From assembly GCA_029717555.1 (NCBI GenBank), contig JAMDHS010000001.1, forward strand, positions 620,001-684,000: a stretch of DNA of 64,000 bases, given 5' to 3'. Within the stretch, counting starts at the first letter, position 1; the number at the start of each line of letters is the position of its first letter. Positions 24,102-36,681 of this stretch are shown here, piece after piece. The DNA comes from Peribolospora baueri. Taxonomy: Eukaryota; Basidiomycota; Peribolosporomycetes; Peribolosporales; Peribolosporaceae. Below the pieces are notes generated by a model that was not told where the DNA came from, searched no databases, and was given only the letters and a program-made list of their open reading frames with translations. Made by a program: the position numbers and the translations under genes.

Positions 24102-27100
24102 TCAGGCGAGCCTCCACCACGAGGCTTCGTACCACTTTTCCGGCTCTTCCTGATCCTCGTCCGTGTCCTCAAAATCGTGCACGTGGGTGAGGAAATCCTA
24201 GCACGGAAGGATGAGCGCAAGACAAAGGGAAGGAAAGAACGGCATGCAGATGGTCAGTCCTTGCGGCAGTTCCGTGAAAGTACACGCGAAGCCCACGAAA
24301 GCCCCCGCCATCCAGCCGCTCACCATCTCCTTAGCCCTGACAACTTTGCTGCCGAGCCACCACTTTGCTCCAAAGTACATTATCGCGAAGAAGGGGATGG
24401 GGAGGTAAGAGGTGATAAAGTCGACCCAAACGAACGGCTTTCGGAGGAAGACGGCGAATCCGTTTGTGATGACCTAAAGGTCCCAACGAGTCGACAGAGG
24501 GTCAACCAGAGCAGAGCTACGACACCACGCAGGAGGACGAGGGTAGCCAACTCACGACAATCGCCGTCGAGAAGACACCGTACCAGGCGAGATAGGGCTG
24601 TCCCCAGCCTCGGTACGGCAGCGTGCGTCGATCGATGCCTTGAGCTTTGATGCCCGCGTAGAAGCGAAGGAAGGTGATGCAGATGCTCATCCAAGTAAGC
24701 AAGCCAGCGACTGTGAAGTGCGTCATCAAGCGGGACGAGAAGCGGGGCGTGATGAGAGTGGACAAGGGTGTGAGCGGAAGGCAAGTAATGCAGCAAGGAT
24801 GGCCGGGGATGGAGGCCCAGACGCTCACGAGAGGTCATGGTATAGAACCTGGAAAGAGAGCAGCAACACGAGCGAGCGCGACCGTGAGCGTGGAGAACAT
24901 CGTAAAGATGATCTATCGTACGTACCACTGGAAAACCCGGTTCGAGGTTGCGGAAATCCCCACGTAACTGGACGCGACGAATGACACAAGGAGGAGGAAA
25001 TGATCGACGTCGTCCATATTCCTCGAGCAGACGCTCGTGACGAGTGCCTACGACTACCCAGCCCATTGATAAGAACGTAAACCAAGGGGAGCAAACTCAC
25101 GCGAGACACGAAAGGGAGATGGAGACGAGCAAAGCATTGAAAGGCAGCCTCTTCCTCGTCGTCTTTGCAAACACGGGTGGCGCCAACTCCATGAGCGCCA
25201 GGGCGTGAAGGATGCGAGAGGAAGTGTAGAGGGCCGAGCTCGCCGCGGAGGTGGCAGATACGATCTACGTTTGAGTTGACAAAAACATGTTGTCAGCCGC
25301 CGAAGCGACACATGCAAAGAGACAAGGACGACTGGGATGACTGACTAAGATGCCGTTGATGATGCTCGACAAGGTCTTGATGCCCGCCTTGCGGATGGCG
25401 ATCACGAAAGGCGAGCCCTCAGGCGAGACGACTTCTGCATGCGGCGACACTTTCACGAGGCCTGGCGCGTTGGAGCTGCAAATCAAGCCGATGACTGTGG
25501 TTGACGGCGACGGCGACGGCATGAAGGCAGGAGGGGTCAGAGAAACGCTAGCTCAAGCGAAGAAAGGAAGAGACAAAAAGGAAACACAACCGAACGAACT
25601 CACTGATGACGCTGCAAAAGTAAGCGACGATGATGCGGAAGTAGCAGGTCTTGATGGCAGCGGGGATGGACCGCCTCGGGTTGCTCGTTTCTCCCGCCGC
25701 GATGGCCACGATCTCCGTTCCTTGGAAGGCGAAGGCTGCTGGGATCTGTGGGGGAGAAAAGGAGGATGAGCGCGAAAGGACGGCAGCGAAGAGCGGAGGA
25801 AGAGAAAAACTGAATACGGAGGACGGAGGAGCTTACCAGGGCCGACCACACGGCAAGGAAGCGGCCCGTCGCGCCGCTGATGTCGAGATACTGCTTGAAA
25901 GGGCCGGGGTCCTGACACGCGGAAAGGCGGGAAGAGGGAGTAGTCAGTCGGTCGAGAGAAGTCATCAGGGCCAAAGCCTTTTTTTAAGGCATCCGGGAAC
26001 GAGGAGGAGGACGGGTCAACACACGAGCCAGTATCGGAAGCCTAGTCGGTCGTGACTGGGTCCACCACCGAGGTCTATTATGACGCCGAGGATGATGAGG
26101 CCGATGATGGACAGGATCCTGAGAGCGCAAGAGACAGGTCAGGAATGGACGGGGCAGGAAAAGACGAGAAGAGAAGGCGTGCTCACTTTACCGAACCGAT
26201 CAAAAACTCAGCCTTGATGGAAAGGACGGGGAAAGGGAGGAAGGACGAAATGGGAACCGATGGTGAGTCTCCGAGCCGCGCACTCCCTCCAAGGCCGCTG
26301 GCTCGCGGCCCCGGGCGGAGGCTCACCTCTCCATAAGCACCAGAGCCGAGCAAGTTGATGGCGGTGATGGCGACCAAGCCGACGGTGACCCATACGGCAT
26401 CGCTTACGGGCGGGTTCCAATAGCCAACGAGGACAGCTGCAGCGGAGAGCTCGGCGGCTGGTGTGAGGATCCTGGAGGGAAGCGTAAACGACGGCGGGCG
26501 GGGCGGCGGTACGAGTGTCAGGTCTAGGGTGCGAGGCCGATCCACCTGATCAATCGCAGAAGAAGCAAACCCACCACCCATAACAACAAGCCCAGCCGAC
26601 GGCGAACCCGAACGCTGGGTCAACGAAACGATGGGCCAAGGTGATGTGCCCACCGGGCAGGGGAAGGTAGGTGACGATCTCGCCGAGGGAAACCATGACG
26701 GCGTAGACGGTGAAGCCTGCGGGGGAAGGGGGGAGAAGATAAACATAAATCGACATCGTCGTCCATCCATGCAACCATCTATCCGCCCGGGTCGCCCCTC
26801 CTGCATGCGAGCACGTACGCATACATGCATCGAGCCACCCGCACGCTTTCGCGCCTGGTCACCAGCGCCTTGTTCAGCCTCCCAGGAAAAGGGCAAGGCA
26901 CCAAGGAATGCGATGCGATGACGTGGGGGTGCGACCCGAAACGATCGCCTCACTCACCCATTAGGACATAGCCGAGCAAGAGCGCGGCGGGGCCTCCGTT
27001 GGCGAGAGAGGAGCCTGTGCCGAGAAAGAGGCTGTGGGAAAGAAGGAAGAAGCGGGAAGGAGGAGGGCAGCGGACAGACAAGGACAAGAGCGACGTGAGG

Positions 27101-27450
27101 TTCTTCTCATCCTTCCCAGGCAGAGAGTCCATTTTCTTTTTTCCCTTCTCGTCCTCCTGCTCCCTCCATCGCCTGTCCTGCTCACCCAGTCCCGACAACG
27201 CCAGTAAGCGAGATCATGAGCACATGTCGCTGTCGAAGGCCCCTGTGAAGGCGGTGAGAGCCGTCCGAACATGTGTCCGCCGGGAGGGTCTGCATGAAGG
27301 GGGCGAAAGATGCGAGCGTGAGAAGGGTGCCCACCGCGGCGAGTCGCCTTCGCCAGCTTGGACGGCCGATGATCGACGATCTTCTTCTTCTCCCCGTCCG
27401 CTGGCACAAGCCAGCTCGAGCGGACTCACCCGGATGCCCTGATAGGGCAT
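24102..27450 (-). CDS. YAT-family amino-acid permease, 16 exons
   Basis: Exons (minus): 27450-27430, 27229-27186, 27031-26958, 26716-26575, 26471-26327, 26212-26187, 26118-26025, 25911-25837, 25745-25604, 25494-25346, 25264-25101, 25021-24926, 24848-24829, 24710-24556, 24473-24324, 24197-24102; 530 residues, usual for Gap1-type proton/amino-acid symporters of the plasma membrane. The phases close only with this chain, which rebuilds the family motifs [96 protein letters not shown] and [19 protein letters not shown]. The C-terminal tail has [11 protein letters not shown] and ends EASWWRLA. The N-terminus is odd: only seven residues precede RHVLM, where relatives have 40-80, so a further upstream exon may be missing. 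Substrate range not predictable. Confidence 0.88.
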
Positions 27451-28074
27451 GACCTTGGGTTATGTGCCAATCCGTCGACTAGAGTGGTCGGAAGAGAAGG
27501 GGAGGAGGGGAGGTGGGGGAATCGGAGGTGGGGGATCGATCGAGGGCGAGGGCGAGGGCGAAGGTGGAAGGGGAGACGGTGTATGTATGATGTAGTCGAC
27601 TGGCAGTTGCTATGCTGTGGCGTGCAAGTGCGAGAGCGGGATCGGGATGAGAACGTCGGGTTATCCACTGGTGTGCGGTGGTGTCGACGAGCGGGGTAGG
27701 GCGATGTCGATATCTGCTCACTCGATAACCGACCGAGTGGAGTGGAGTCGACGCGGGAAAGGGAAAGGGAGTCGTGGCTAGGAAAAGCAAGCGAAGGCCG
27801 GGTAGGGCTGGACGTCTAGTCTGGTGGTCGTCGTTGAGGAAGAGATGGGAGGTCGGTCATGAGGAGGAGGAGGAGGTGCTGGTGGTGAGTGGTGGAAGTG
27901 GGAGACGAGACGAGTTCTTTCTCTTCATCCACTCCAACCCCACGGCTCGGCCTTTCCAAGATCGGCAGTGAGCGCCGTTCTGTCCTTTCTGTCCTTTCTG
28001 TCCATGCTTCAGCGCCGGTCATAACTACGTCGGAACTGCCTCGCTCGATCGACGTCGAGGGCAGTCGGCCAAGC

Positions 28075-28110
<36 letters not shown>

Positions 28111-29501
28111 GTTCGACGTACGACGTCCCGTCTCCACCTGACCCGGCCGGGAGGACCTTGGTGTCATCATCAGCAGCCAGCAGTGTCTTGTGTTCTATCT
28201 CTCCGTCCAGCGACGACGATTGAAGAACTGACGGGCGTCACCCCGCTTTCCGAATCAGACGAGACGAGACGAGACGAGATAGATAAGCGGGAATACCGAG
28301 CCGGGGGCGCTTTGCTTCCCTTCCTTCTCTCCTCTCTCTGCCTCTTGTTTAGCAGCTACGCCATCCTATCCTGTCGGCGTCGATCCGACGGCGACCGGAA
28401 CGAGTTGCCGCCTACGCCTAGCACGCCCCGCATCACCGCCAGCGGCAGAAAAGAAACGCACGTTGACATCGACAGAAGGAAACATGCACTCAAGGGACGA
28501 TACTCGCACACACACACACGCCTCGGCCGTTCGCGTTCGTCGATAGTTTTCATTTCTTTCAAATAGAAACAGACGAGACGTCTGCCGCGAGCGGGGAGAG
28601 AGAGAGAGGAGCGAAGGAGGGAGGGAGGAGGGCAAGGAAACAGAACGGAAAGGAAAGACGGACAGACAAACAGACAGACAGACAGACGGGCAGTCGAGTG
28701 ACAGGCACACACGCACGCACGAACGACGATGACGAACGGACGAACGAACAACGGACGACAGACCAAACGATCGAGACGCGAGACGGAAAGGAAACGGAAG
28801 GAAGGAAGGTAGGGAGGAGGGAGGGAACTGGAGAGGAGACGACGAGCCGGACCGAAAGCGAGGGCTAACTATGTATGTACCACACCACACCGACTCGCCC
28901 CATCGATGACAACGCAGCCCTCGTTCGACAGCCAAGCGGCAGGGAAGGAAGGAAGGGGCAGATGGGTGAAGAAGTGAACATGGGCAAAGAGTCGAGTCGA
29001 CCCGAGTTCATCATGTAGAAAATGGATGGAGGTGGGCTAGCTAGATCATGAAAGCGACAGACAGCACGACGACGGCGACGGGGCAGCCGGCTGCTTGGGG
29101 TGATCAGCGGACAACGTTAAGCTAAGGTAAGGTAGGACAGAGAGAGGGGGAGAGAGAGAGCAATCGTCAAGGAGAGGAAGGGAGCGGGAAGGGGAAAGGC
29201 GGACCAGGGCAAAGAAGATGCTTTTTGAGCGGACAGGCCAGGTTGGCCGCAAAAAGATAAAACGGCGGGCATCGGAAGACCACAAACCGACGTCCATAAA
29301 AGAAAAAAAGAAAGAAAGAAAAGAAAAGAAAAGAAAAGATCGAATCGACGACGGGAGAGCTGCAAGGACGGATGCGGAGACCGGGGACGTTGGAGCAGGT
29401 AGAGGTACGAGGCAGGTAGGGAGGGAAAGGACGGAGCAGCGCGAACAGCAGCAGACGAACTGACATGCCCCTCCGAGCGAGTCGCTCGTCTAGCGATGAC
29501 A
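27451..29501. other. 2-kb intergenic region rich in microsatellites
   Basis: Lies between the permease start and the kelch-gene stop (both minus strand). It contains a TCTG tandem, GAGAC tandems near 28260-28280, CACA and GACAGACA tracts near 28503-28520 and 28660-28690, and AGAAA tracts near 29300-29340. No supported gene. Confidence 0.65.
28074..28110. repeat. (TCTG)n microsatellite
   Basis: About nine consecutive TCTG units, directly visible. Confidence 0.95.
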
Positions 29502-32500
29502 TCACGCCTTGGACGCCGACACTCCTTCACCACCGCCGCCCTCGGTGCCCGCCGCCAAGCCCTCTGCTGCCGCGCCCCCTGTGCGGAGGGCAGGCACGTT
29601 CCAACCCTCGTTCTGGACGTGGCTGTACTCGCTCCCGCTTCCATCCCCCTCACCTCCAGGCCCCGTGCTGCCCCCCCCGAGACCATACGCGTCCGTTTCG
29701 CCCGCCAGTCGGTCTCGCTCCCACTTGTCGAGCTCCGAAGTCTGCGAAGGGAACGGAGTGTTCGGCATCCGTCAGAAGACTGCAACAAAAGGAACACGCC
29801 AACGCGACGACGTCCGACCCGAGGCAAAACTTACGATGGATCCGTAAGCCATAGAGTCTCGCGCAACTTCGTGGCCCTCGGAGACGCCGCCGCCGTGAGA
29901 GGTTTCCATCTTTCCCAGCAGCAGATGGAACTGAGAGGAGCAGAGATGAGCGCGATCAAAAACATCAAGACATCGAAACGAGTCAGCCCTTCCGCTCAGC
30001 GCCGTCGCCGTCGCCGTCGCCCGGACTCACTTTCTCTTCCAGCTCGTTGATGCGCTGAGACAAGGTCGCGTTCTCCGACTTGAGCTGCTCGTTGTTGTTT
30101 TGAGCAAGGATGAGCTCCCTCTCCACGCCGTCCTGACCGGTGCGCGGGTTCTTGACGCGACCGGAGCCGCCGGTGCCGCGGAGGGCGGTGCTAAGCTCGG
30201 TGTTGAGGTGCTCGTTGAGCACGAGCGTCTCCTGCAGCTCCTGGCGCGAGTTGGCCAAGCCGGACGTGAGCCGTTTGACCTCTGCCTCGAGGTCGCCGAC
30301 GCGACGCGACGAGCTGGACCGCTCGTCGTCCAGATCCGCATGGGCGTCCTGCAGCGCCCGGCGCTCGCTCATCAGCGTCTGCACTCGCTTCTCCATTTCC
30401 CGGTTCTCCACCGTCAGCTCGTCGTTCTGAGCAGAGATCTCCGTGAGACGGGTCCGCAAGGCCTCAATGTCCCTCGCCGCTTCGCTCGCCGCCTCGGCGC
30501 CCGTCAACGTCCGGTCCCGATTCTGGTGCGCCGCCGTGACCTCGGCCTGCAGATTGGCGTTTTCTTTCTTGTACTTTGTCAGCTCGTCCTTCATCCTTCG
30601 AAGCATCTTCTCCGTACCCTTGACAAACTGTACCGCCGTCTGGTAGTCGTTCTCCAGCTGCGCCAGGCGCTCCTTGTAACTCGCCGTGCTCTCGTTGAGC
30701 TGCTGCTCAGCCGCCTCGGCGCGAGCCTCGGCGGAGCGAACGGCCTCCGCATCGACGGAAGCGCGGTTGGAGCGCGAGGAGCGCTTGGAACGGAGGTGGT
30801 CGAGCTCGCGGCCCATCTCGTCCACCCGACTCTCCGCGTCCTGGAGGTCCTTGGCGCGCTGGTCCAGCTCGTTTTCGAGCTCGCGGATGCGCTTGTCGGC
30901 GTAACCGGACTTTGCGCTCAGTTGCTCGTCGTCCGGGATGGTGATCCCGCGGTCGGCCATAAAGTTCCTGAGCAAGCTCGATTTGACCTCGGCGGCTTCG
31001 ACGGCGCGGCTCTTCTCCTTGGCCTCCTTGTCGGCATGTGCCTGGGCCTCCTTGAGCCGGCCCACCTCCTGGAGCGAGATGGCAAGCTGAGAGCGCATGG
31101 CCGCGAGCTCGGATCGCAAACCGGCCTGCTGCTTCTCGAGATCCGCGTTCTTGACTTTGAGGTCGGCCAGCGACTGGTGCGCCTCATCCGCAGCGGAGCG
31201 CGCTTGGGCGTGGAGGTCACGAAGCGAGCTCGACTCGTCCTCGAGGGCTCGCAGCTTCTCAACGACGTGCGGCGCGTCCGCAGGATCGCCCCGATTGGCA
31301 TCGCTCTCCCTCTTGGCGGCCAAGATGTCGGCCAAACCGCCCATGGCGGCCGTGCGCATCGACTCGGTCTCCTTCCTGTGCTCCTCGTAGAGCGACTCCA
31401 GGTCCACGATCCTGTGCTGAGCCGACGTGGCGGTGCGTTTGACGCTCTCAATCTCGATGGTGAGCTGGACGTTGGCGTCCTCCACCTCGGCCAGCCTCTC
31501 CTTGGTGCGCTGGTACAACCGCTCCGTCTCCGACGCTCGACTGTTGGCAGCCAGTAACGCGGACTGGACCTGCTCGAGGGTGACGAGATGCTGGTCGAGG
31601 CTCTTCTTGGTCTCCTCGAGCTGCGACTTTGCGTGCCCGTGCTCCGCCCGTGCCTGTTGGTTCACGCTCGTGAGCTGTGTGATCTGCGCTGCGTGCTCGC
31701 GAAGCTTGCTCTCGTTGCCCAGATGGTGGGAGTACAACTCGGCGTACTCCCCCGAAGCCTTGAGCTGGGCCTCCTCGGCCATCCTGACTCGCTTCGTCGT
31801 CTCCGCAAGGCGTTCTTCGGCCGATTTGCGGAGCTCGCGCTCGGTGTGCGTCTGGCCGCGCAGCTCGGCGACCTTGCGCTCAAGGAAGGACACCTCGTTC
31901 AGAGCGTCGGTCAAGCGGCCCTCAATCATCGACGAGCGCTCGCGCTCCAGACGAGAGACGTCCGCCGATGACCCCGCCTCGAGCGCGGCCACCTTGGCGC
32001 GGTAGAAGGCCGCCTCCTGCAATGCGACGGTCCGAGCCTTTTCGGCATCGGCGACGCGATCGGACTCGCCTTTGGCCTGTCGTGCGATGACCGCCTGGGA
32101 CCAGGTAATAAAAGTGAGGGAGGAATCACACGCGAGGCGGGCGAGGGAGAAATCGCCATCAGCGTACAGACCGATAGCCACGTCAAAGGAGAACGGAGAC
32201 GGAGTGAGGAGACGAGACGAGACGAGAGAACGAAAGCAAGCCTGCAACGCACCTTGGCCTGCCCCAACTGTCCCTTGAGCATCATGAGCGCCTCCACCAC
32301 CTTTCTCTTCTCCCCGCCACTCTCGGTACCAACGTCTCTGACCGCCTCCATCGGATCCTCCGCCTGGTTTGTGTTCGAGCCCGCGCGGTCGGCCAACAAC
32401 TCTGCAGCGCTGAGACCGCTGAAATGGTGGAGGCCGTCGGGCGCGTTCGATGGCGGCACGAAACCCTTCATGGCGGCCACCGCCAGCGCGGCCTTGAGCC

Positions 32501-35210
32501 AGGCCTCTCGCTTGCGGAGAGCCTCGACGTCCGCAGGGCCGCTTCCAGCTCCGGCAACGACACCGTTGGCGGTCGAGGCCATGGATGAGAAACCGTTTTG
32601 TGTTGCAGTGGGGCTCCGAGCGCCGTAGTAGAAGCCGTCGGCGGGTGCAGCAGCACCGACGATGTCGTTGGGTGACGCACTTCGTCCATTCGCACGACCC
32701 AGTTGCTGCGACGAACTGGCATTAGACGTCGGCGAGAACTGTGACGGCGACACCCCACCCGCTCCGTTGGCGCCGCGCTGCATCGCCTCGATAGACCGCT
32801 GAGAACGAAGACTGGGCTGACCGGGCCCGGCTATCGGTGGAGACATGGCTCGCATAGGCAGGCCCGACGGGACCACGCCAGCTCCCTGGCTGAGCTGTTG
32901 CTGTAGACCCTGAGCGGCGGCGCGCTGTGCCTGGATATGGCCCTGCGTCGGGCTCATGCTCCTCTCTGGGCCAAGCACTGACTGCGACTCGGCTTCGCCG
33001 ACGGTCTGCCTAAAGCGAGGGTCGGCGGTCTCGAAAGCGGCGTCACCCTCGCGGCGAGGCCGCTGCGGCGGTCCACCAACGGTGCCGCGCTTGGCCTTGC
33101 CATCCTGCTGACCGACGACCTGCTGCTGCTGTTGCTGCTGTTGAGGATTCCAGCCCGGTTGTCCCGGGGGACTGCCAGGGCCTTGCAAGACCTGGCTCAT
33201 CAAGCCGTTCACAGGCTGGCCGGCTTGACGATGCGTCGGAGAGGCTGCGCGCTGGTTGGCCATCTCATCGCCCACGGGAGACGTTGCGCGCTGAATGGCC
33301 GGCGGGGACACGTTGGGTGGAGAGCCGGCGCTGCCGACGGGAGGAGACGAGGCGCCAGCACCAGGGACGGAGGACTGCCGGGCCCTATTGGCGCTTCTGT
33401 TATCCGCAGGATACTTGATCTTGGCTGAAAGGAGCGATCATCGCCGCGAGTCAGTCATCGTCGCCAACGCACCCGCCGCCCCTTAAATCTCAAGCACGAC
33501 GCACCAGTGTCGAGGACATGCACGAGCGTAGGATCGTCCGGCTTGGCGCCGGTGTACGACTCTCCGCCGAGGACGACGACCTTGCCGTTGATGGCGGCCA
33601 ACGAATGTCCAGAGCGACCGGAAGGGGAAGGGCCCATGTTGGCGAACATGTACCAACGTTGGTCTGCGGCGCGAGTGGAAAGGAGGGACGCCAAAGACGT
33701 TCAGTCGTTCGTTCACATGGCTTTAGTATGCGCAGAAAGCGGAAACAAGAAGAGCCGAGCGACGCGACGCGACGTGGCCGCACACTCACTGGAGATTTTG
33801 AAACTCGCCAAATCACCCAAGTCCTTGCCGTCGACACCTCTGCCACCGAAGACGTACATGACGTCGTCGACGAGGCAAGCCGAGTGACCCTCTCTGGGAA
33901 CGGGGATGTACCCGATGCAAGAGAGCTCCTTCCACTGATTGGTGGGCACGTCGAAGCACCACGTGTCATTGTAGTGGTACTGCCCGTCGGTGCCGCCAAA
34001 GATGAGGATCTTGTCCTTGTACGTCACGCTGGCGTGTCCCGTTCGCTTGGGAGGAACGTCGCTGCTGGCCGGCTTGACGAGCTCCCAGGTGGGCTTGCCT
34101 TTCACTGGTCGCGAGCGAACCCGGTCCACCGCAGCACATGCACGAAAGGCGAGCATGATCAGCATGCGTGACCACCACCAAGACGGGCCAACGATCACAG
34201 TGGCTATGCCGTCGCGACTCACGAGTGTTCAGGTCGAAACTCCACAGGTCGTCGAGGAAAGTACCGTTGACCTGTCCACCGAAGACGTAGAACCGGCTGC
34301 CGACGATGCTGACCGTGTGACCGTATCGGCCGACAGGAGCAAGGCCACCAGCGGACGGGGTCGATTCCATAGAGCCGCCGGGGACACGCACTCGAGTCCA
34401 TTCTCGCGTGCTGAGATTCAAAAGGTACAGCCCCTCATCCTGCGGGTCCTCCGGTCTGACAGTGGTGTCGCCGCCCCACAAGATGAGCACGTTGCTCACG
34501 AGCACCGTCTTGTGTCCGACACGCGGCGGCGGGATGTCGCCGGTGGTTTGCAAAAGCGTCGCGTTGAGGCCATTGGGGGCAGAGACGGGCATGCCTCCGG
34601 GACCCTGCACGGGGTTGGGGTTATTGATGCCGATGGTATCCAGAACGTAGATGTCGTTCTTGACGCTCTCCCGGACGAGACCGCCGAAGAGGTAGACTTC
34701 GCCGCTGGCTGACGCCATGGCGTTGACAGCGTGGCCGTATCGGGGGAAGGGGTTTGGCGAGAGAGGCACGTTGGGATTGCGGTTCGCCGGCGCGGTGAGC
34801 AAGGACGGCGGGTTCATGGAGATCCGACGCTGAGACCACGGATAGACGATATTTGTTGAGACGGTATTTGGTGGCCGACTGGCTGGCGGCTGATCGTTCA
34901 CTCCAGGGGGGATGCCGCCTAGCTGCGGGATTCGCGCGGCGTCGACGCTTGGACCGGGCGGCCCCGGCGGTCCGGCGTACTGTAGCTGCTGTCCTATCTG
35001 CGACGGCGGCGAGGACACCCCGCCGGGCGGCCCTCGAAGCATGCCGGAGCCGGCGGGTGCGGGCCCTCCGGGGGAACCAGGTCCAGTGGTGGAGGCGACG
35101 CTACCGGTCGTCGAGTGTGCGCTTCCGGCACCGGTCGAGGAGCCGGAAGCGGCAGCAGCAGCGGCCTTTTCAGCGGCCCTGTCGGCCTTGGACCGACCGA
35201 AGATGGCCAT
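29502..35210 (-). CDS. Tea1/Kel1-type kelch-repeat and coiled-coil cell-polarity protein
   Basis: Seven exons: 35210-34223, 34104-33790, 33663-33505, 33424-32253, 32094-30031, 29930-29835, 29741-29502; 1677 residues. Order: Pro/Gly-rich N-terminus starting MAIFGRSKADRAAEKAAAAA; a six-bladed kelch propeller (for example GEVYLFGGLVRESVKNDIYV, SRFYVFGGQVNGTFLDDLW, DKILIFGGTDGQYHYNDTW, MYVFGGRGVDGKDLGDL, KVVVLGGESYTG); a disordered Gln/Ser/Pro linker of about 300 residues; a very long coiled coil of about 690 residues beginning AVIARQAKGESDRVADAEKA; and a Gly-rich tail. The layout and the LKGKPTWELV kelch boundary match Tea1/Kel1, tip-localised polarity factors that link microtubules or morphogenesis to the cortex. 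Phase closes at every junction. The upstream frame is also open to 35705. Confidence 0.93.
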
Positions 35211-35613
35211 GGTGGGAGGAGGGAAGGAGGAAGGAGAAGGACGCCCGGGAAAGACAAGGGCGTCTGTGTGCGGGTGGAGTAGAGAGCGAGTCGCGCACGG
35301 GCGAAGGAAGGACGCGGAAAGGAGAAGAGAGAGAAGAGCGTGAAGGGGTTCGTGACGGAAGGCGAAGGAAGGGAGGAAGAGGGAGAAGAAGAAGAAGGGG
35401 CGAGGAGGATGGGCGGAGATGCGTGAAGACAAGGCCAGCACAGCAAGCAAGAGTCGGCCTGACGCGTTGAGTGGAGCGCAGCCAAGTGCCGCCAAGTGCC
35501 GCCGGTGGTGAGCGGAAACGGAAGAGAGAGAGGGGGGGAGAGGGAGGCTGTTGAAGGAGAGGTGCGGGGGAAAGGAGAGTGGAGAGGGAGGGGTATGTCG
35601 ACGGTGGACGCCT

Positions 35614-35650
35614 GGGGGGTGGTGGTGGTGGTGGTGGTGGTGGTGGTGGT
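35614..35650. repeat. (GGT)n microsatellite in the kelch-gene leader
   Basis: About twelve GGT units; on the minus strand they read as a His-codon run in the frame upstream of the kelch ATG. Confidence 0.93.
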
Positions 35651-36489
35651 GTTGGTGGCCGTGGCCGTCGTCGACGGTGGTGAGTGAGCCAGTGAGTGAC
35701 TGCACAGACAGACGCCCGGCGGGCTTTCGCTCGGCTGGCTTAGCGCGGGTGGGGGTGTTGGATGAGAACTCCCGCGAGGCGTACTCTAGCTAGCGCGCGA
35801 CAACCCTATTTTCCTCGTCCGCCTTCCCTGCGCGTGGCCCACGTGGCGAGCTAGAGGGCCACAAGACGAGCGACGTCCTGGCGCCGCCCTTCGGTGGAGC
35901 AGGCGGGCGCTCACTCGCTTCTCGATCCATGCCCACCTGTGCATACGCGTTGAGAGCCAGAGAAGTGTGGAGCACGTGACCCATCTTGTCTCGTTGTCCT
36001 CGCGCTCGCATTTCGCACCCAAATGAACGCCTGCCTTCTCGCTCGCAACCACGGAGAACGGACGGAACGTGTGCGAGCGCCGCTCGACAGGTTCAAGCTC
36101 TCTTCCTTCGCCCTTGCGTCGCCGAGTGACGGACCGCCCAGGTCAGGCCGATCAAGCGCGGCGATAGGCAAGGCAGGCAGGCAGGCAGGTAGGCTCTCTG
36201 CGTACGTCACAGTCTGACTAGTCAGTCCGTACGACGCCCGAAACGCATTCGTCCACACTCGCAACGGCGTCTGTCTGCCCTGCCCTTAGATGGGAGAGCG
36301 GTCGCCACTCTTCTTCCCTTGTCTTGTCTTGTCTTGTCTTGTCTTGTCTTGCGCCACGTCAAAAGCGCACGAATGCGGCTCTCGAACGCCACGCCACGCG
36401 CGGCAGACGGACAGGACAGGACAGGCAGGCTTGGCGGGAAGCAAAGAGCAGGAAAGGAAGAGCAAGTTTTCCTATTCCTATTCCTATCT

Positions 36490-36681
36490 TGCCGAAAAAA
36501 CGAAGGGCTTCTTCCGTCATTTGCACTGGCTGGCTGGCTGGCTGACTGGACGAGCGGCCGTGTCCTATATGTCTATCACTCACTCACTGCGAGACGACGA
36601 ATCGGAGTGAAATACCAGTCGGGAACGATGATGTGCAAAGCCCAACCAAAGGCCAAAGGCCAAAAGAAAACTGGCTGGCGG
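36490..36681. repeat. Direct repeat copy 1 (~190 bp)
   Basis: Aligns by eye with 37472-37685 in the same orientation. Shared blocks include ACGAAGGGCTTC, TTTGCACTGGCTGGCTGG, TATCACTC, ACGACGAATC, GTGAAATACC, AGTCGGGAACG and ATGATGTGCAAA, with small insertions and deletions between them. Confidence 0.85.

Noticed and set aside
30100-31557. 485-codon plus-strand open frame
   Set aside because: Antisense to the kelch-protein coiled coil; Leu/Arg-rich mirror of heptad codons.
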